This document shows, piece by piece, positions 26,406-36,056 of a stretch of 64,000 nt of DNA. Positions within the stretch are counted from its first letter, which is position 1. Each line of letters opens with the position of its first letter. The position numbers and the translations under genes are program-made. The notes beneath the pieces were generated by a model that saw only the letters and a list, made by a program, of their open reading frames with translations, did no database searches and had not been told where the DNA came from. Source of the stretch: JAYODW01 sp038116745 (GTDB lineage: Bacteria; Pseudomonadota; Gammaproteobacteria; Ga0077536); NCBI GenBank assembly GCA_038116745.1, contig JAYODW010000024.1:1-64000 (forward strand), written 5' to 3'.

Positions 26406-27539
26406 TTAAGCTCTCCCGGAGGACGCATGGCTATCCAAAAGCTGCGCGTACAGTGCAGCGTAGCTATCGACCATTGTCTGCAGACTGAAAAGATGCTCAG
26501 CCCGCACGCGGCTCGCTCGTCCGTGCTTCGCAATGAGTTCCGATGAGTCAACATAGCGCGATAGTGCTTCCGTCAGGCCGTCCTCCCCTGGCTCGGGGAT
26601 GAGCGCCCCGTTTGCGCCATCCTCCACGAGTTCGGAATTCCCGCCAACCCTGAAAGCGACGATGGGGAGCCCGCTTGCCATCGCTTCGAGGATCGTATTC
26701 GAGATCCCCTCGTTTAAGGATGGCAGAACAAAGACATCCATCTTTCGCATTTCTTCGGCAACCCGGTCTGATTCCCCGGCAAACACAACCTGGTCAGCCA
26801 TGCCGCCCTCTTCGACTATCGCCTCACAGGCAGCGCGCAACGGTCCGTCTCCCACGATCCGAAGCTGGACGCGCTGACGCCATTCGGGGTGCCTTCGCAG
26901 AAGCGAAACGAATGCGCCGCAGAGCAGGGTCTGGTTTTTGACGGTCGCCAGGCGCCCGACGGTACCAAAGGTCAACCGTCCATCGTCCAGCCGTCCCCGC
27001 GGTTGAAAGTGTTCGCAATCGACGCCATTACAGATGGTATGCACCCGGGCCCTGGAAATCGGCACACGCACGGTAAGGTATGACTCCAGGTCGCGGGAGA
27101 GCGCGATCCACGCGTGTACAAAACAGCCCATGAACCGCCGGAAGCGCTGGTATTTTCGAACCTGCCCGTTCAGGTCGTTCACATCCCACCCGTGTTCGCC
27201 GTGGATGCGTACCGGCACCCGCGCAAGCCAGCCAAGGAGCTGGATCTCCAGCGTCCCGAGATTCCGCGTATGCAGCACATCCGGACGCACCTGCCTGATT
27301 AACTCGAAAATCCGTCGCCAAGCATGGAAATCGTGCCCGGGCCTTTTATTAATGTCGTGGCATTCAAAGTTCGAGCTCTCAAGACGTTCCAGATACCCAC
27401 GATCGCATGCTGTCAGCGCAACGATGATGTGATGGTAATCTCCTGCAGGCAACCGGTTGATCAGATTGACCATGCCGTTTTCGAGCCCTCCGACTCCAAA
27501 ACGGTAGAGAACATGCATGATCCTAGTTGGTTGTTTCAC
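26406..27539 (-). CDS. Exosortase A-associated sugar transferase (GT4)
   Basis: A 377-residue GT4 glycosyltransferase. The opening HVLYRFGVGGLENGMVNLINRLP is characteristic of the PEP-CTERM/EpsH1-associated transferase family. The nucleotide-sugar domain holds FGTVGRLATVKNQ and the E-x7-E element EGISNTILE, followed by AMASGLPIVAF. The GTG start at 27539 overlaps the end of the exosortase gene by 17 bases; an ATG seven codons in is possible. It acts on the cytoplasmic side in building the exopolysaccharide repeat unit. Confidence 0.92.
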   Translation of the reverse strand: MKQPTRIMHVLYRFGVGGLENGMVNLINRLPAGDYHHIIVALTACDRGYLERLESSNFECHDINKRPGHDFHAWRRIFELIRQVRPDVLHTRNLGTLEIQLLGWLARVPVRIHGEHGWDVNDLNGQVRKYQRFRRFMGCFVHAWIALSRDLESYLTVRVPISRARVHTICNGVDCEHFQPRGRLDDGRLTFGTVGRLATVKNQTLLCGAFVSLLRRHPEWRQRVQLRIVGDGPLRAACEAIVEEGGMADQVVFAGESDRVAEEMRKMDVFVLPSLNEGISNTILEAMASGLPIVAFRVGGNSELVEDGANGALIPEPGEDGLTEALSRYVDSSELIAKHGRASRVRAEHLFSLQTMVDSYAALYAQLLDSHASSGRA

Positions 27540-29073
27540 CCTGGGCGCTCGCCGGCGTTCGCGCGAATCTCTTGAGCGCGGCCAGTCTCAAGCCAGGATC
27601 GGATGCGAACTCACTCAAACGCGACCGCGCCTCACCCAGCTCGGTAAATGGCGTCGCAATGATGACTGCGATCCCTCCTGGATCCCGGCCCATCAGCCGG
27701 GCAAGGGCCTGAGACAGCTTGACCTCCAGGCGACGTGCACCTCGTATAGTGCCGGTGTCGTACCACTGCCAGGCCAGAAAAGTCGTCGACCGATCTGCCC
27801 AGGACGTCAAAATCACCTCCGCTGTGGTGCTGGGACGCCCTGGTGCGCTGGAAGCTCTCATGCCGCGGGAGTCGAGACGGAACTGAGCAGGGTCGAACAG
27901 TCTGTTGTTGCCGCCAACGAGTTCAGCTCCAGGACGCTCCCGATTAAAATGCACTACATCCACTGAAACTACCCCGCCGCCGGGTTGTACGTAACGCGCG
28001 GAAGTCCGTTCCGACCCAGGGAACTCAGCGCCTGTCATACTCGTCAACAGAGCGTACGGTCCCTCCCAGGCGTCGATGGAAGGTGCTAGTGTGGTCCAAG
28101 GCTCGTGAGACACATCTTGCAGCTTATTCAGAGCCCACGCCGGCGCGGGAAGTAGTACGGCGACCAGCAGGAACGTCACCAACGGCCGATCTTTCCCGGT
28201 CTGGCCAGGAGTGCTGCCACGATCCCACCTTTCCTGCCGATCTTTCACGTCGCTGAAAGTCTCGCCCACAAGGAACAGCACCAGCATAAGCACACCGAAG
28301 AAGACCCCGCCCGCAATGAAGTGGTCAACACCCACCGCCAGCCTGAAATCACTCAGATAGGCAACGAGCGCAATGCCAAACGCCCGAAGTCCGTTACCCA
28401 GCACCGGCACCGCGACCAATAAAATCAGGAAAGCAAGCCGCCGCCACGGCGAGCGAAAACGCAGGTACAGGAACAACGAGCCTACCGCCACGCCCGCAAT
28501 CAAATAGCTGATCCCGCTACACACTTCAGCGACGACAAAATTGCCGTTAGGCAGGGAGAGGTGGTGCCCCTCGAGTAACGCCGGCACTCCCACCAGTTTC
28601 AGCAGTCCCACCGCCGCGAACGCTGTCCAGTCCTGGAGAGCAGGCACCAGCACGTCTCCTTCCGGGACCATGAAATAGAGATACGCGAGGGGAAACCAGA
28701 GCAGACGCGCCATCTGGCGCCCGATTAGCGCGCAGATAGTGCCTATGACCATCCCTACAAGCGCCAGGTGCTCAAAAAAAGCAATGTCCGAGAGCCGAGC
28801 AACCAGCCACAGCACGCTATTCGAAGCAATGAACAGCAGCGCGGGCAGGAAAGTACCGGTCGGGACCCCGCGCAAGCGGTCTCGCTCCAGCCACGCAACA
28901 TAACCCGCCAGGAACACGATGACAGGACAGTGGTGGTAGGTACTGGAGTTGAACCACTGAAACGCCATGCCCGCAGCACTGTCTCGGTAGACACTGATAA
29001 ACCCGAGGATCAAAACGGACAGGAGCGTCACACGAGCGCTCCACGATCTTTTCCAGGTATTTTTAGCCTGCAT
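27523..29073 (-). CDS. xrtA: Exosortase A with fused EpsI domain
   Basis: A 516-residue inner-membrane cysteine protease/transpeptidase that recognises C-terminal PEP-CTERM signals on exported proteins. The first about 290 residues carry eight or more membrane segments with the catalytic triad: Cys185 in VAEVCSGISY, Arg230 in NGLRAFG and His251 in VDHFIAGG. From about residue 300 the periplasmic EpsI domain follows, with a late FLAWQWYDTG segment. The gene is embedded in the polysaccharide operon between the deacetylase and the glycosyltransferase, as usual. No PEP-CTERM protein is encoded in the window, so its substrates lie elsewhere in the genome. Confidence 0.95.
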   Translation of the reverse strand: MQAKNTWKRSWSARVTLLSVLILGFISVYRDSAAGMAFQWFNSSTYHHCPVIVFLAGYVAWLERDRLRGVPTGTFLPALLFIASNSVLWLVARLSDIAFFEHLALVGMVIGTICALIGRQMARLLWFPLAYLYFMVPEGDVLVPALQDWTAFAAVGLLKLVGVPALLEGHHLSLPNGNFVVAEVCSGISYLIAGVAVGSLFLYLRFRSPWRRLAFLILLVAVPVLGNGLRAFGIALVAYLSDFRLAVGVDHFIAGGVFFGVLMLVLFLVGETFSDVKDRQERWDRGSTPGQTGKDRPLVTFLLVAVLLPAPAWALNKLQDVSHEPWTTLAPSIDAWEGPYALLTSMTGAEFPGSERTSARYVQPGGGVVSVDVVHFNRERPGAELVGGNNRLFDPAQFRLDSRGMRASSAPGRPSTTAEVILTSWADRSTTFLAWQWYDTGTIRGARRLEVKLSQALARLMGRDPGGIAVIIATPFTELGEARSRLSEFASDPGLRLAALKRFARTPASAQGETTN

Positions 29074-29124
29074 CGCGCAGTGGCTCTCTTCGGAACAGCT
29101 CGCGCAGGGCGCCAGACAGCCGCG

Positions 29125-29973
29125 TCATCCGTTCCTGGATGGCATGAGGTGGCCAGCGTACACTTCACAGAACGGCCCCCAGCGAAAATCCTGCAACAAT
29201 CGGGACAGGCGGTTCAGAGCTTTGTGCTGGTTGACGTAATGGCGAAAACGGGTCTTCGGCGATAGGTGTCTAAGACGAGGTTGCCCTGGGTCAAACTCCC
29301 ATGGGTGAAAGTACATATTGGCCGGCAGCCTCTCTGTCTGATTCAAGCGCCGTATCAAAGCCCGCGAAAGCTGATAGGGAAACAAACGAAAAAATCCTCC
29401 GCCACCCGCCGGGTAATTGCGCCCCATCACGCGGACGGTGCTGACCGGGATCTCGAGCAAAGCGCCATCATTCGGGCAATAAGGCACCCGCGGTGCATCC
29501 GGGTTCCCGTATAGATCACGGCGCACCGGGTAGACGCTCGAACTGTAGCGAAACCCGGCTTCCTCGATCACGTTGAACGCCCACTGATTGCTGGCGGTTA
29601 TGGAGAAACTGGCTGCGCGAAAGCCGCTCACCTCTGCGCCTGCAAGATCTTCCAGCAGAGCTTTTGTATCGCTGAGCTCTGCTTTGAGCGTCTCGGGCGT
29701 CTGCTCTGTTAGTCGACGATGCTTATACCCGTGGCAGCCCAGTTCGTGGCCCGCCGCCACGACCTTCCGCACCAGGCCGGGAAATCTGTCAGCAACCCAC
29801 CCAAGAGTAAAAAAAGTCGCATGCGTGCCGTGACTATCGAATAGTTCGAGCAGGCAGTCTGTCTCCCTTTCGACACACGACGGCCACCGCGTCCAGTCCT
29901 GCTCTGTAATGTAGGGCTCAAACGCAGATACCTGGAAATACTCTTCTACGTCGATGGAGATCGCATTCAGCAT
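29125..29973 (-). CDS. XrtA-associated polysaccharide deacetylase
   Basis: A 282-residue carbohydrate esterase family 4 protein. It starts MLNAISIDVEEYFQVSAF, with the catalytic and metal Asp/Glu in DVEEYF, followed by CVERETDCLLELFDSHGTHATFFTLGW, and HELGCHGYKHRRL with the metal histidines. The C-terminus reads YFHPWEFDPGQPR, diagnostic for the exosortase-associated family. The open frame extends 83 codons upstream, but that part overlaps the ATPase gene, is Arg-rich and unlike the family, so the ATG at 29973 is used, with AAGAAGG about eleven bases upstream. It probably deacetylates the exopolysaccharide. Confidence 0.93.
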   Translation of the reverse strand: MLNAISIDVEEYFQVSAFEPYITEQDWTRWPSCVERETDCLLELFDSHGTHATFFTLGWVADRFPGLVRKVVAAGHELGCHGYKHRRLTEQTPETLKAELSDTKALLEDLAGAEVSGFRAASFSITASNQWAFNVIEEAGFRYSSSVYPVRRDLYGNPDAPRVPYCPNDGALLEIPVSTVRVMGRNYPAGGGGFFRLFPYQLSRALIRRLNQTERLPANMYFHPWEFDPGQPRLRHLSPKTRFRHYVNQHKALNRLSRLLQDFRWGPFCEVYAGHLMPSRNG

Positions 29974-30049
29974 CAGAACTTCGGCCTTCTTAACCCGCCT
30001 GAGAGAAGAAAAGCAGCGCGGGGAGGCGCGGCTTAACGCGATGAGAGCA

Positions 30050-31189
30050 TCAGTGCGTAAGGAACCAGGCGCCGACCGCAAACCCAGCAAGCGATACCGC
30101 CGCAATTGCTGACACGAACGCCACAGTCCAGAAAGGAAATCGCGGGCGCTGCTGTTCCAGGGTCTGGAACGAAGGCGCCGCAGGTGGCTGCGAATCCGCC
30201 AGCTGCCGCGTGAGCGCGTCAACCGACGACTTTAGTCCCTCTACGACCGACTGAAGCTTCGCAAACTGTTCTTCTAGAGCGACGTTTCCACTTGCCTGAG
30301 TAACAGACACTTCTGAATCAGAAATCACCGGCCGCGATGGTTCTTCCCGAACTTCTACCGAGTCATCAATATCCTCCGACTGCTCGTTTTCTACTTCCGT
30401 ACAGACCAGATCGGCGATCTCGAACGTCAGCTCGTGCTGCTCATCGAGATAAGTATTGAGCAGCACCCGGTCAAAAAGTGTATTGATGCGTCTCGGAACC
30501 CCGTCCGTGGCGGCAAAAATCCGTGAATAAACACCTTCATCGATTTTCGGATCGTGGTCCCATCCCACGGTCCTCAGGCGATGTTCGATGTACTCCTTCA
30601 CTTCGGCGGCAGATAAAGGCCGCAGATGGTACGCAGCGATTACCCGCTGCCTTAATTGCTCCAGCCCGGGCGCTCTCAGCACAGAGCGGAACTCTCTCTG
30701 ACCCAGGAGAAAACTTTGCACCAGCGGCGCGCCGTGGTAGTCAAAGTTTGACAGCATGCGTAGCTCTTCAAGCGCTGAGCGGGAGAGGTTTTGCGCCTCG
30801 TCAATCACTAGCAACACACGCTTTCCAGCGTCTCGGCTCTCTTTGAAGAATCCTTCAAGATCGTGCAGAAGGCTGGCTTTAGTTTTTCGTTCGAAGCCGA
30901 GACCGAACTCGGCCGCAATCAGCCGCAGGAGATCAACATCCCTCAGGTTGGTAGAAACTATTTTTGCTGCAACCAGATTCTGCTCGTCGATCTCTTCGAA
31001 CAGATTATTGACGATCATGGTTTTACCGGTACCTATGTCCCCGGTGACGACAATGAAACCCTGCTCCTGCTGCAGGCCATAGCGCATATACGCCAGCGCC
31101 CGTTTGTGCCCTGTGCTACGGAAGAAAAAACGCGGATCGGGATTGAGCTGAAAAGGTTTACCGGTCAGCTTGAAGAAAGATTCGTACAT
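30050..31189 (-). CDS. XrtA-associated AAA ATPase
   Basis: A 379-residue ExeA/GspA-like ATPase. Residues 1-30 (MYESFFKLTGKPFQLNPDPRFFF) are the family start. Walker A is GDIGTGKT at 50-57 and Walker B VLLVIDEAQ at 125-133; the sensor region follows with GVPRRINTLFDRVLLNTYL. After an acidic linker, a coiled-coil-like stretch and a single C-terminal membrane segment (FWTVAFVSAIAAVSLAGFAVGAWF) place the ATPase on the cytoplasmic face of the inner membrane. It is part of the contiguous operon and probably energises or organises the export machinery. Confidence 0.93.
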   Translation of the reverse strand: MYESFFKLTGKPFQLNPDPRFFFRSTGHKRALAYMRYGLQQEQGFIVVTGDIGTGKTMIVNNLFEEIDEQNLVAAKIVSTNLRDVDLLRLIAAEFGLGFERKTKASLLHDLEGFFKESRDAGKRVLLVIDEAQNLSRSALEELRMLSNFDYHGAPLVQSFLLGQREFRSVLRAPGLEQLRQRVIAAYHLRPLSAAEVKEYIEHRLRTVGWDHDPKIDEGVYSRIFAATDGVPRRINTLFDRVLLNTYLDEQHELTFEIADLVCTEVENEQSEDIDDSVEVREEPSRPVISDSEVSVTQASGNVALEEQFAKLQSVVEGLKSSVDALTRQLADSQPPAAPSFQTLEQQRPRFPFWTVAFVSAIAAVSLAGFAVGAWFLTH

Positions 31190-31197
31190 GCGTCCGG

Positions 31198-32727
31198 TCA
31201 GAGAGTGAAGATGATGGCGCCGGAGAGTGCGTTCTCGACGTATTTTCCAGTTAAACCACCCGCGCCACCGATATTCTGCGGGTCGTCGTTCTTTGTGAAT
31301 TCGTAGCGCAACCGCGCCGTGCTGTGGGGACCAAGGCGATAGCTCAGACTGGGATAAATGCTGTAGAACTTTGCAGTCCCCGCTTGATCTGAGCGCTTGT
31401 TGCCCTGCCAGGTTGCGCCGATCGAGTAACGCAGTTGTCGACTGAGGTTCCAGTCGAAGTTCAAACTGGCGCCCTGGCGCTTGTCATCGTAGTCACCACC
31501 CTGATACTGCCGATCGTACTGGAACAGTCGCAGGTTGAGATTGCCTCTTCTAAGCCGGTAGCTCAGACCAGCTGTAGCCTGTTTCACAACGTAGACATCC
31601 TCAGTCTGGTCCGGCGCCTCCAGGACGGTATAGAACTGATTGTTGGTTACAGGATCGAAAACGGGCTCGCCGAATCCATCGAGCAAGGGGACCAGTTGAA
31701 GCCCGCGTTCAAACTGGTTAGCTGTTTGCAGGTTTTCGCTGTACTCGCCGAACAGGCTCCACCGACGGAGTCTGTGGCGTCCCGAAACCGAGAAGGTGTT
31801 GCCGTAAAATCTGTCACCCCAGCTGCCGGATAGCTCCGTTCTCTCGCTGGGCGTCCATGTGCCGCCAATGGTCCAGAAGGGGCCATCAAGCTGGTTCTGG
31901 CTTGTAGGAAACTTGTTGCTCTCGGTTCCGCCAGTCGCGGTAAAACGCAGCCTGCGGTCAAAAACATAGGATAGCTCGCCGATGTAGCGCGTGAATTCCG
32001 ATTTGGGCCGACTATCGCCACGGTCCAGATCGCGGGTCTCGAAAGTAAACCTGGCGGGCGTCCTCGCAAACCGTCTGCCACTGTTGAGCTGGACCAGGTA
32101 GCTGTCCTCCGTACTACCGGTGTCGTTGTTATTTACTTGATCACCTCGCGAGTTTCGGTCGACGTCCTGATATCTGTAATTAGCGATTAGCTCGACCCAA
32201 GAACCGAAGCCGTGTTGCAGTCTGGGCGAAAGCTCATATAGCACCAAGTCCCGCTGGTTATTCCCTGGCCCTCTCGTGTTGCGGGATAGCTGCTGTCTGC
32301 CCTGCGCTTCCTGCGCTATTCGGCTGTTGGCGTCGAAGAAAAGCCAGTTTTTGATCAGCGTTGCGTCGACATCGCCCTGAAGCTGATGGTTAGTGTCGTT
32401 GTAACTCGTCTCGTGCCCGTACTCGAGGCGCTCAAGGTTGTAGTCGATATTCGCCCGTAATCGCGCTGACTCGCCTCTCATCGCAAGACCGGGGCGAATC
32501 GATGTAATGAAATCTCCACGTTCCCCTTCATCGACGAGGCGAACGTTGTCCGTGTAGGTTTCGTCCAGTGAGAACCGCGGCACGATGTCCCATTGCCCCG
32601 CCAGGCTCAGCTGTGGGGCGACCATCAAAGCCCAAAAGACGAGCAGTAATCTCCCGAGCGCTACGCGTTCAGGCCCACTGATCCGCGCCGTGTCCGCAGA
32701 TTCAGCGTTGCTGGCGATACGAACCAT
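31198..32727 (-). CDS. PEP-CTERM/XrtA-associated outer-membrane beta-barrel protein
   Basis: A 509-residue protein with an N-terminal signal peptide (GRLLLVFWALMVAPQLSLAG, ending about residue 44) and a mature part made of alternating aromatic beta-strands, with many Arg and Tyr pairs typical of outer-membrane barrels. The first mature segment IVPRFSLDETYTDNVRL and the end GAIIFTL, with its terminal aromatic-aliphatic strand, fit barrel folding. It belongs to the outer-membrane family always found in these loci. Its start overlaps the tyrosine kinase gene by 26 bases. It may form the outer-membrane channel or a polysaccharide-binding barrel. Confidence 0.9.
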   Translation of the reverse strand: MVRIASNAESADTARISGPERVALGRLLLVFWALMVAPQLSLAGQWDIVPRFSLDETYTDNVRLVDEGERGDFITSIRPGLAMRGESARLRANIDYNLERLEYGHETSYNDTNHQLQGDVDATLIKNWLFFDANSRIAQEAQGRQQLSRNTRGPGNNQRDLVLYELSPRLQHGFGSWVELIANYRYQDVDRNSRGDQVNNNDTGSTEDSYLVQLNSGRRFARTPARFTFETRDLDRGDSRPKSEFTRYIGELSYVFDRRLRFTATGGTESNKFPTSQNQLDGPFWTIGGTWTPSERTELSGSWGDRFYGNTFSVSGRHRLRRWSLFGEYSENLQTANQFERGLQLVPLLDGFGEPVFDPVTNNQFYTVLEAPDQTEDVYVVKQATAGLSYRLRRGNLNLRLFQYDRQYQGGDYDDKRQGASLNFDWNLSRQLRYSIGATWQGNKRSDQAGTAKFYSIYPSLSYRLGPHSTARLRYEFTKNDDPQNIGGAGGLTGKYVENALSGAIIFTL

Positions 32728-33769
32728 AGTAGTCGTAATCCGAGACGTAGCTCTGTTTGGACTTATTCAGTACAACGCCGGTGATGTTGATCCCTTCCAT
32801 ACGATGCAGGGTCTCTTTCAAAGTATCGTGGGTGGTACGCCCGGCTTCGGCGACCAGAACGACCTGCCCCACAAGAGGCGCAAGCGCGACCACTGTCGAC
32901 ATAGCCATCACCGGCGGGGAGTCAAAAATAATCACGCGATCGCGGTAGCGCGAGGCCAGCTCATCTGTTAAATCCTGCATCCGCGAACTGGCCAGCATTT
33001 CCGTGCTCTTGTGGTGGACCTTACCCGCCGGAATGACGGTGAGGTTCGGGATGCTGGTGCGGACGAGGAGCGGCTCAATAGCCTGACTCTGATCAGCGAG
33101 GAAATCGAACAATCCCGGACGATCTGATACACCAAGCAGCTTGCTCATATCGCGCTTGAGCGGATCGCAATCGATAGCGAGGACGGTGTGGTCGACCTCC
33201 ATCGCGATGCTCATAGCAAGATTGGTGGAGGTAAACGTTTTGCCTTCACCAGGGACTGAACTCGTGATCAGGATAAGGTTCGGCGGGCGTGCACTGTCAT
33301 ATATTCCCGGAACCATATTGCCGAGCAGGCGCCGCTTGATGCGCTGGAGCTCTTCTGCCTGGTGAGTCATCAAAGCATTCGACGTAAGAATTCCCGTCGC
33401 AGCCATCCGCTCGAGGTCGAGCACAACGTGATTCCTTGGCTGAGAACTTGTCGGGATAAAGGCGGCTTTATCTGGCACAGCTGTCTCGGCCCCATGGATA
33501 TCGGCGGGCGAGGTTCTCTGCTTCGCTTCAGATGAAGGAGCCATCGGCGGTGGTTTCGAGGTAGACGATGGTTCCAGAGACCTATCGCCCCCCGGCCTGT
33601 GTCTTTCTTCGACCCCGGTTGGCGCAACCCCGTCCCGTCGGTCCATAGCCTTTTCGAGGTCATTTGACGGCATCGAAGGCGCTTGAGGACTTTCCGACAC
33701 CGCTTGTGCCTCTTGTCGCTTTGCGCCCACAGACTCCAGCTTGTCCATTGCACGTTCAATCGAGCTCAT
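32702..33769 (-). CDS. Exopolysaccharide locus tyrosine autokinase (BY-kinase)
   Basis: A 355-residue cytoplasmic bacterial tyrosine kinase. Walker A is SSVPGEGKT at 170-178, Walker A' is VLAIDCDP, and Walker B is VIIFDSPPVMA. The C-terminus has the Tyr cluster SYVSDYDYYGSYRQQR, the autophosphorylation site typical of BY-kinases. The first roughly 110 residues are low-complexity, rich in Pro, Ser and charge. Its ATG overlaps the stop of the chain-length gene (ATGA), as expected of a partner pair. Phosphorylation state would control polymer length and export. Confidence 0.94.
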   Translation of the reverse strand: MSSIERAMDKLESVGAKRQEAQAVSESPQAPSMPSNDLEKAMDRRDGVAPTGVEERHRPGGDRSLEPSSTSKPPPMAPSSEAKQRTSPADIHGAETAVPDKAAFIPTSSQPRNHVVLDLERMAATGILTSNALMTHQAEELQRIKRRLLGNMVPGIYDSARPPNLILITSSVPGEGKTFTSTNLAMSIAMEVDHTVLAIDCDPLKRDMSKLLGVSDRPGLFDFLADQSQAIEPLLVRTSIPNLTVIPAGKVHHKSTEMLASSRMQDLTDELASRYRDRVIIFDSPPVMAMSTVVALAPLVGQVVLVAEAGRTTHDTLKETLHRMEGINITGVVLNKSKQSYVSDYDYYGSYRQQR

Positions 33770-35373
33770 ATCACAGCTCCGATCAGTCCGGCTAATCTGG
33801 CGTGCAGATTCATCCCCATTACCTCAAGCGAAACTACACCCGCGTAAAATGAGAACAGCCCGAAAAGAACAAGGGAAAACATCGCCAGCTCCATTCGGCG
33901 CTCTCTCTTTTGCACCTCATCAAACAGCATCGACACGGAGCCGAGAACTGGCAGGTGAGTAATCTCGCGAACTTCCTCTGTCGTGTAGAAGCGGGGGTAG
34001 ATCTGAGAAACCAAAACCGCAAATCCTGCTCCCATAGCAAGAGCGAGCGCAGTCACCGCTGAGATCAGAAGCACCCGGTTCGGGCCTGAAGGCGTCAGCG
34101 GGATCCTTGGCGGTTCGATGACCTTTAGCTTGATATCGTCTGCCTGCTGATCAGCCTCCTCTGCAAGGCGAGCGGCCTCCCGGCGTTTTAGCAGCTCTTC
34201 GTACTGCTGTTTGTTGAGGCCGTAGTCCCTGTCCAGCCTCTTGAGCTCGGCTTCGATCTCGGGGACCGTATCGACCTCGAGTTCAAGCTCTGCGACATCG
34301 CGGCGGTAGGCCGCAACGCGCGCTATCAACGCCGAGACATCAGCGTCTGCCTGAGCCATGGCCAAGTTGATTTCCTGATAAGACGACGCCTGCATCGGAT
34401 CAATGATGCCCGGACTCACAGACCTTTGTGCCGCCATCTGCGCGCGTTCATCAAATTCTTTCTCCCGGCGTACGTTCAGTCGAACGATCTGCTCCTGCAA
34501 TCCAATCACGTCAGGATGCTTGTCGGTATAGAGCAATCTCAACTGCTCAATCTGGTCTTCAAGCTTTGCTATCCGTTCGTCGTATTGCGAGGTCATGGGC
34601 ATATCAAAAGCCAGCTCATCTCCCATGATCCCGAGCACTGGCTCCTCTCCTGCGAGCTGCCGCCGAAGGGTACTGCTGCGATTCTGGGCTTCCTGAAGCT
34701 GGAGCTCAGCTTCCTTGAGCTTCAGTTTCATTGCCTCAAGGCTTTGAAAATAAGACCCACCGTCTCCCGGCATCTTTCCTGCGTTTCGCTGTTTGAAGTC
34801 TTTCAAACGGTCTTCCGCGCTCAGCAGACGTTGCTCATATTCAGCGATCTGGTCTTCGAGAAACTTTTGCGTAACGACTGTGTCGACCCGGGTCGACCCG
34901 AGGGCTGTCTCCAAAAACCGGTTGAGCAACTCGTCGACGACGCGCTTCGCTCGCTGCACGTCGCCATCTTCAAACCCTATCTCATAGATATTGTCTCGCG
35001 AGGTTCCGGTGAACCGAAGCTTGGACGCCATCTTGTTCACCAGCAGTTCGAACTCTCTGTCGGTTTTGGTCTCCAGATCGAGATCAGCTTTCCGCGCAAC
35101 ATCCTCAAGGTTAGGGCGGGTCAACAGAGTGCGCTGCATGAGCGCCGCCGTATTGGCAAGGGCGTTGTTGTTTACCGCCAAACCTTGGAGAAGTGGACGC
35201 AGCATGGATTGCGTATCAACAAAGATTCGGGCTCGGACTTCGTAGACATTGGGGAGCATTAGGACGGTCGACCAGCCCACCAGGCAGACTACCGTTGCCA
35301 CAATGAGGGCCGGCCAGCGATGTGGCCAGACCTTTCGGACATAGCGTCGGGCGAGCTGGATTTGATCGTTCAC
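33766..35373 (-). CDS. XrtA system polysaccharide chain-length determinant
   Basis: A 535-residue Wzz-like inner-membrane protein. One membrane segment lies near residues 20-40 (ALIVATVVCLVGWSTVLML) and a second near 430-450. The periplasmic part between them is long, coiled-coil and rich in Glu/Gln (for example LKLKEAELQLQEAQNRSSTLRRQ). A further C-terminal hydrophobic segment (FSLVLFGLFSFYAGVV) occurs, as in the exosortase-type family. A Pro-rich PPRIPLTPSGPNR lies before the second segment. The start is GTG at 35373. It works with the kinase downstream and the export lipoprotein upstream. Confidence 0.93.
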   Translation of the reverse strand: MNDQIQLARRYVRKVWPHRWPALIVATVVCLVGWSTVLMLPNVYEVRARIFVDTQSMLRPLLQGLAVNNNALANTAALMQRTLLTRPNLEDVARKADLDLETKTDREFELLVNKMASKLRFTGTSRDNIYEIGFEDGDVQRAKRVVDELLNRFLETALGSTRVDTVVTQKFLEDQIAEYEQRLLSAEDRLKDFKQRNAGKMPGDGGSYFQSLEAMKLKLKEAELQLQEAQNRSSTLRRQLAGEEPVLGIMGDELAFDMPMTSQYDERIAKLEDQIEQLRLLYTDKHPDVIGLQEQIVRLNVRREKEFDERAQMAAQRSVSPGIIDPMQASSYQEINLAMAQADADVSALIARVAAYRRDVAELELEVDTVPEIEAELKRLDRDYGLNKQQYEELLKRREAARLAEEADQQADDIKLKVIEPPRIPLTPSGPNRVLLISAVTALALAMGAGFAVLVSQIYPRFYTTEEVREITHLPVLGSVSMLFDEVQKRERRMELAMFSLVLFGLFSFYAGVVSLEVMGMNLHARLAGLIGAVI

Positions 35374-35408
35374 TGGCTACCCCAGTCGAACTTCCTGTCT
35401 TCCCTTCG

Positions 35409-36056
35409 TCAGAACCAGGCCTCAGGAATGATCAGAACATCTCCCGGCTGCATGGCAACGTTCGCACTGATATCACCGTCTTTGATGAGATCGTCAAGGC
35501 GAACTCGATATTGGGCTTGGCTGCGGACAATCGATGCCCGGTTACCCGCTGCAAACTCCGTGAGCCCTCCCACCTGAATCATGACATCTAGCGCGGTCAT
35601 ATCCTTACGATAGGGAATAGCCTGCGGTTCCGCAGCTTCACCCACAACTCGCACTTGCTCTCCGTACTCCCCGACAAACCCTGAGATGGTCACTGTGACC
35701 AGCGGGTCACGTATGTACTCTGAAAGTACTTTCTCTATTTCCCGCGCGAGTTCTGTTGGCGTCTTTCCGCTGGCTTCCAGATCCTCGACCAGGGCGGAGG
35801 AAAACTTGCCGTCCGGCCTGACCGTAACCGCCGTGCTCAACTCTGGGTTCCGCCAGACGAACACGTTCAAGCCGTCACCCGGGCCGATAATGTACGTGTA
35901 ATCTGTAGTGCCGCCTGCTGAAGCCGGCGCATCTTCGTGGCCTTTCACGAATGGCACCCAGTCGGCGTTACATCCTGTCATCAACAACAATGCAGCGACC
36001 AGAAACAGGTCTAGGCACGCGTTGCCTACAACGGTTGTTACCTTGCGCGTATTCAT
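35409..36056 (-). CDS. XrtA system polysaccharide export lipoprotein
   Basis: A 215-residue Wza-type outer-membrane export protein. The signal peptide ends with a lipobox, LLLMTGC, so it is lipidated at Cys29. The polysaccharide export domain begins YIIGPGDGLNVFVWRNPELSTAVTVRPDGKFS, followed by a SLBB-type second domain (VRVVGEAAEPQAIPYRKDMTALDVMIQVGGLTEFA) and a late MQPGDVLIIPEAWF. The ATG has AAAGGGGG about five bases upstream. It heads the long minus-strand XrtA operon and should form the outer-membrane exit. Confidence 0.94.
   Translation of the reverse strand: MNTRKVTTVVGNACLDLFLVAALLLMTGCNADWVPFVKGHEDAPASAGGTTDYTYIIGPGDGLNVFVWRNPELSTAVTVRPDGKFSSALVEDLEASGKTPTELAREIEKVLSEYIRDPLVTVTISGFVGEYGEQVRVVGEAAEPQAIPYRKDMTALDVMIQVGGLTEFAAGNRASIVRSQAQYRVRLDDLIKDGDISANVAMQPGDVLIIPEAWF

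Noticed and set aside
29974..30222. N-terminal extension of the XrtA-associated deacetylase
   Set aside because: It overlaps the ATPase gene, is Arg-rich and lacks family similarity; the family starts at MLNAISIDVEEYF.
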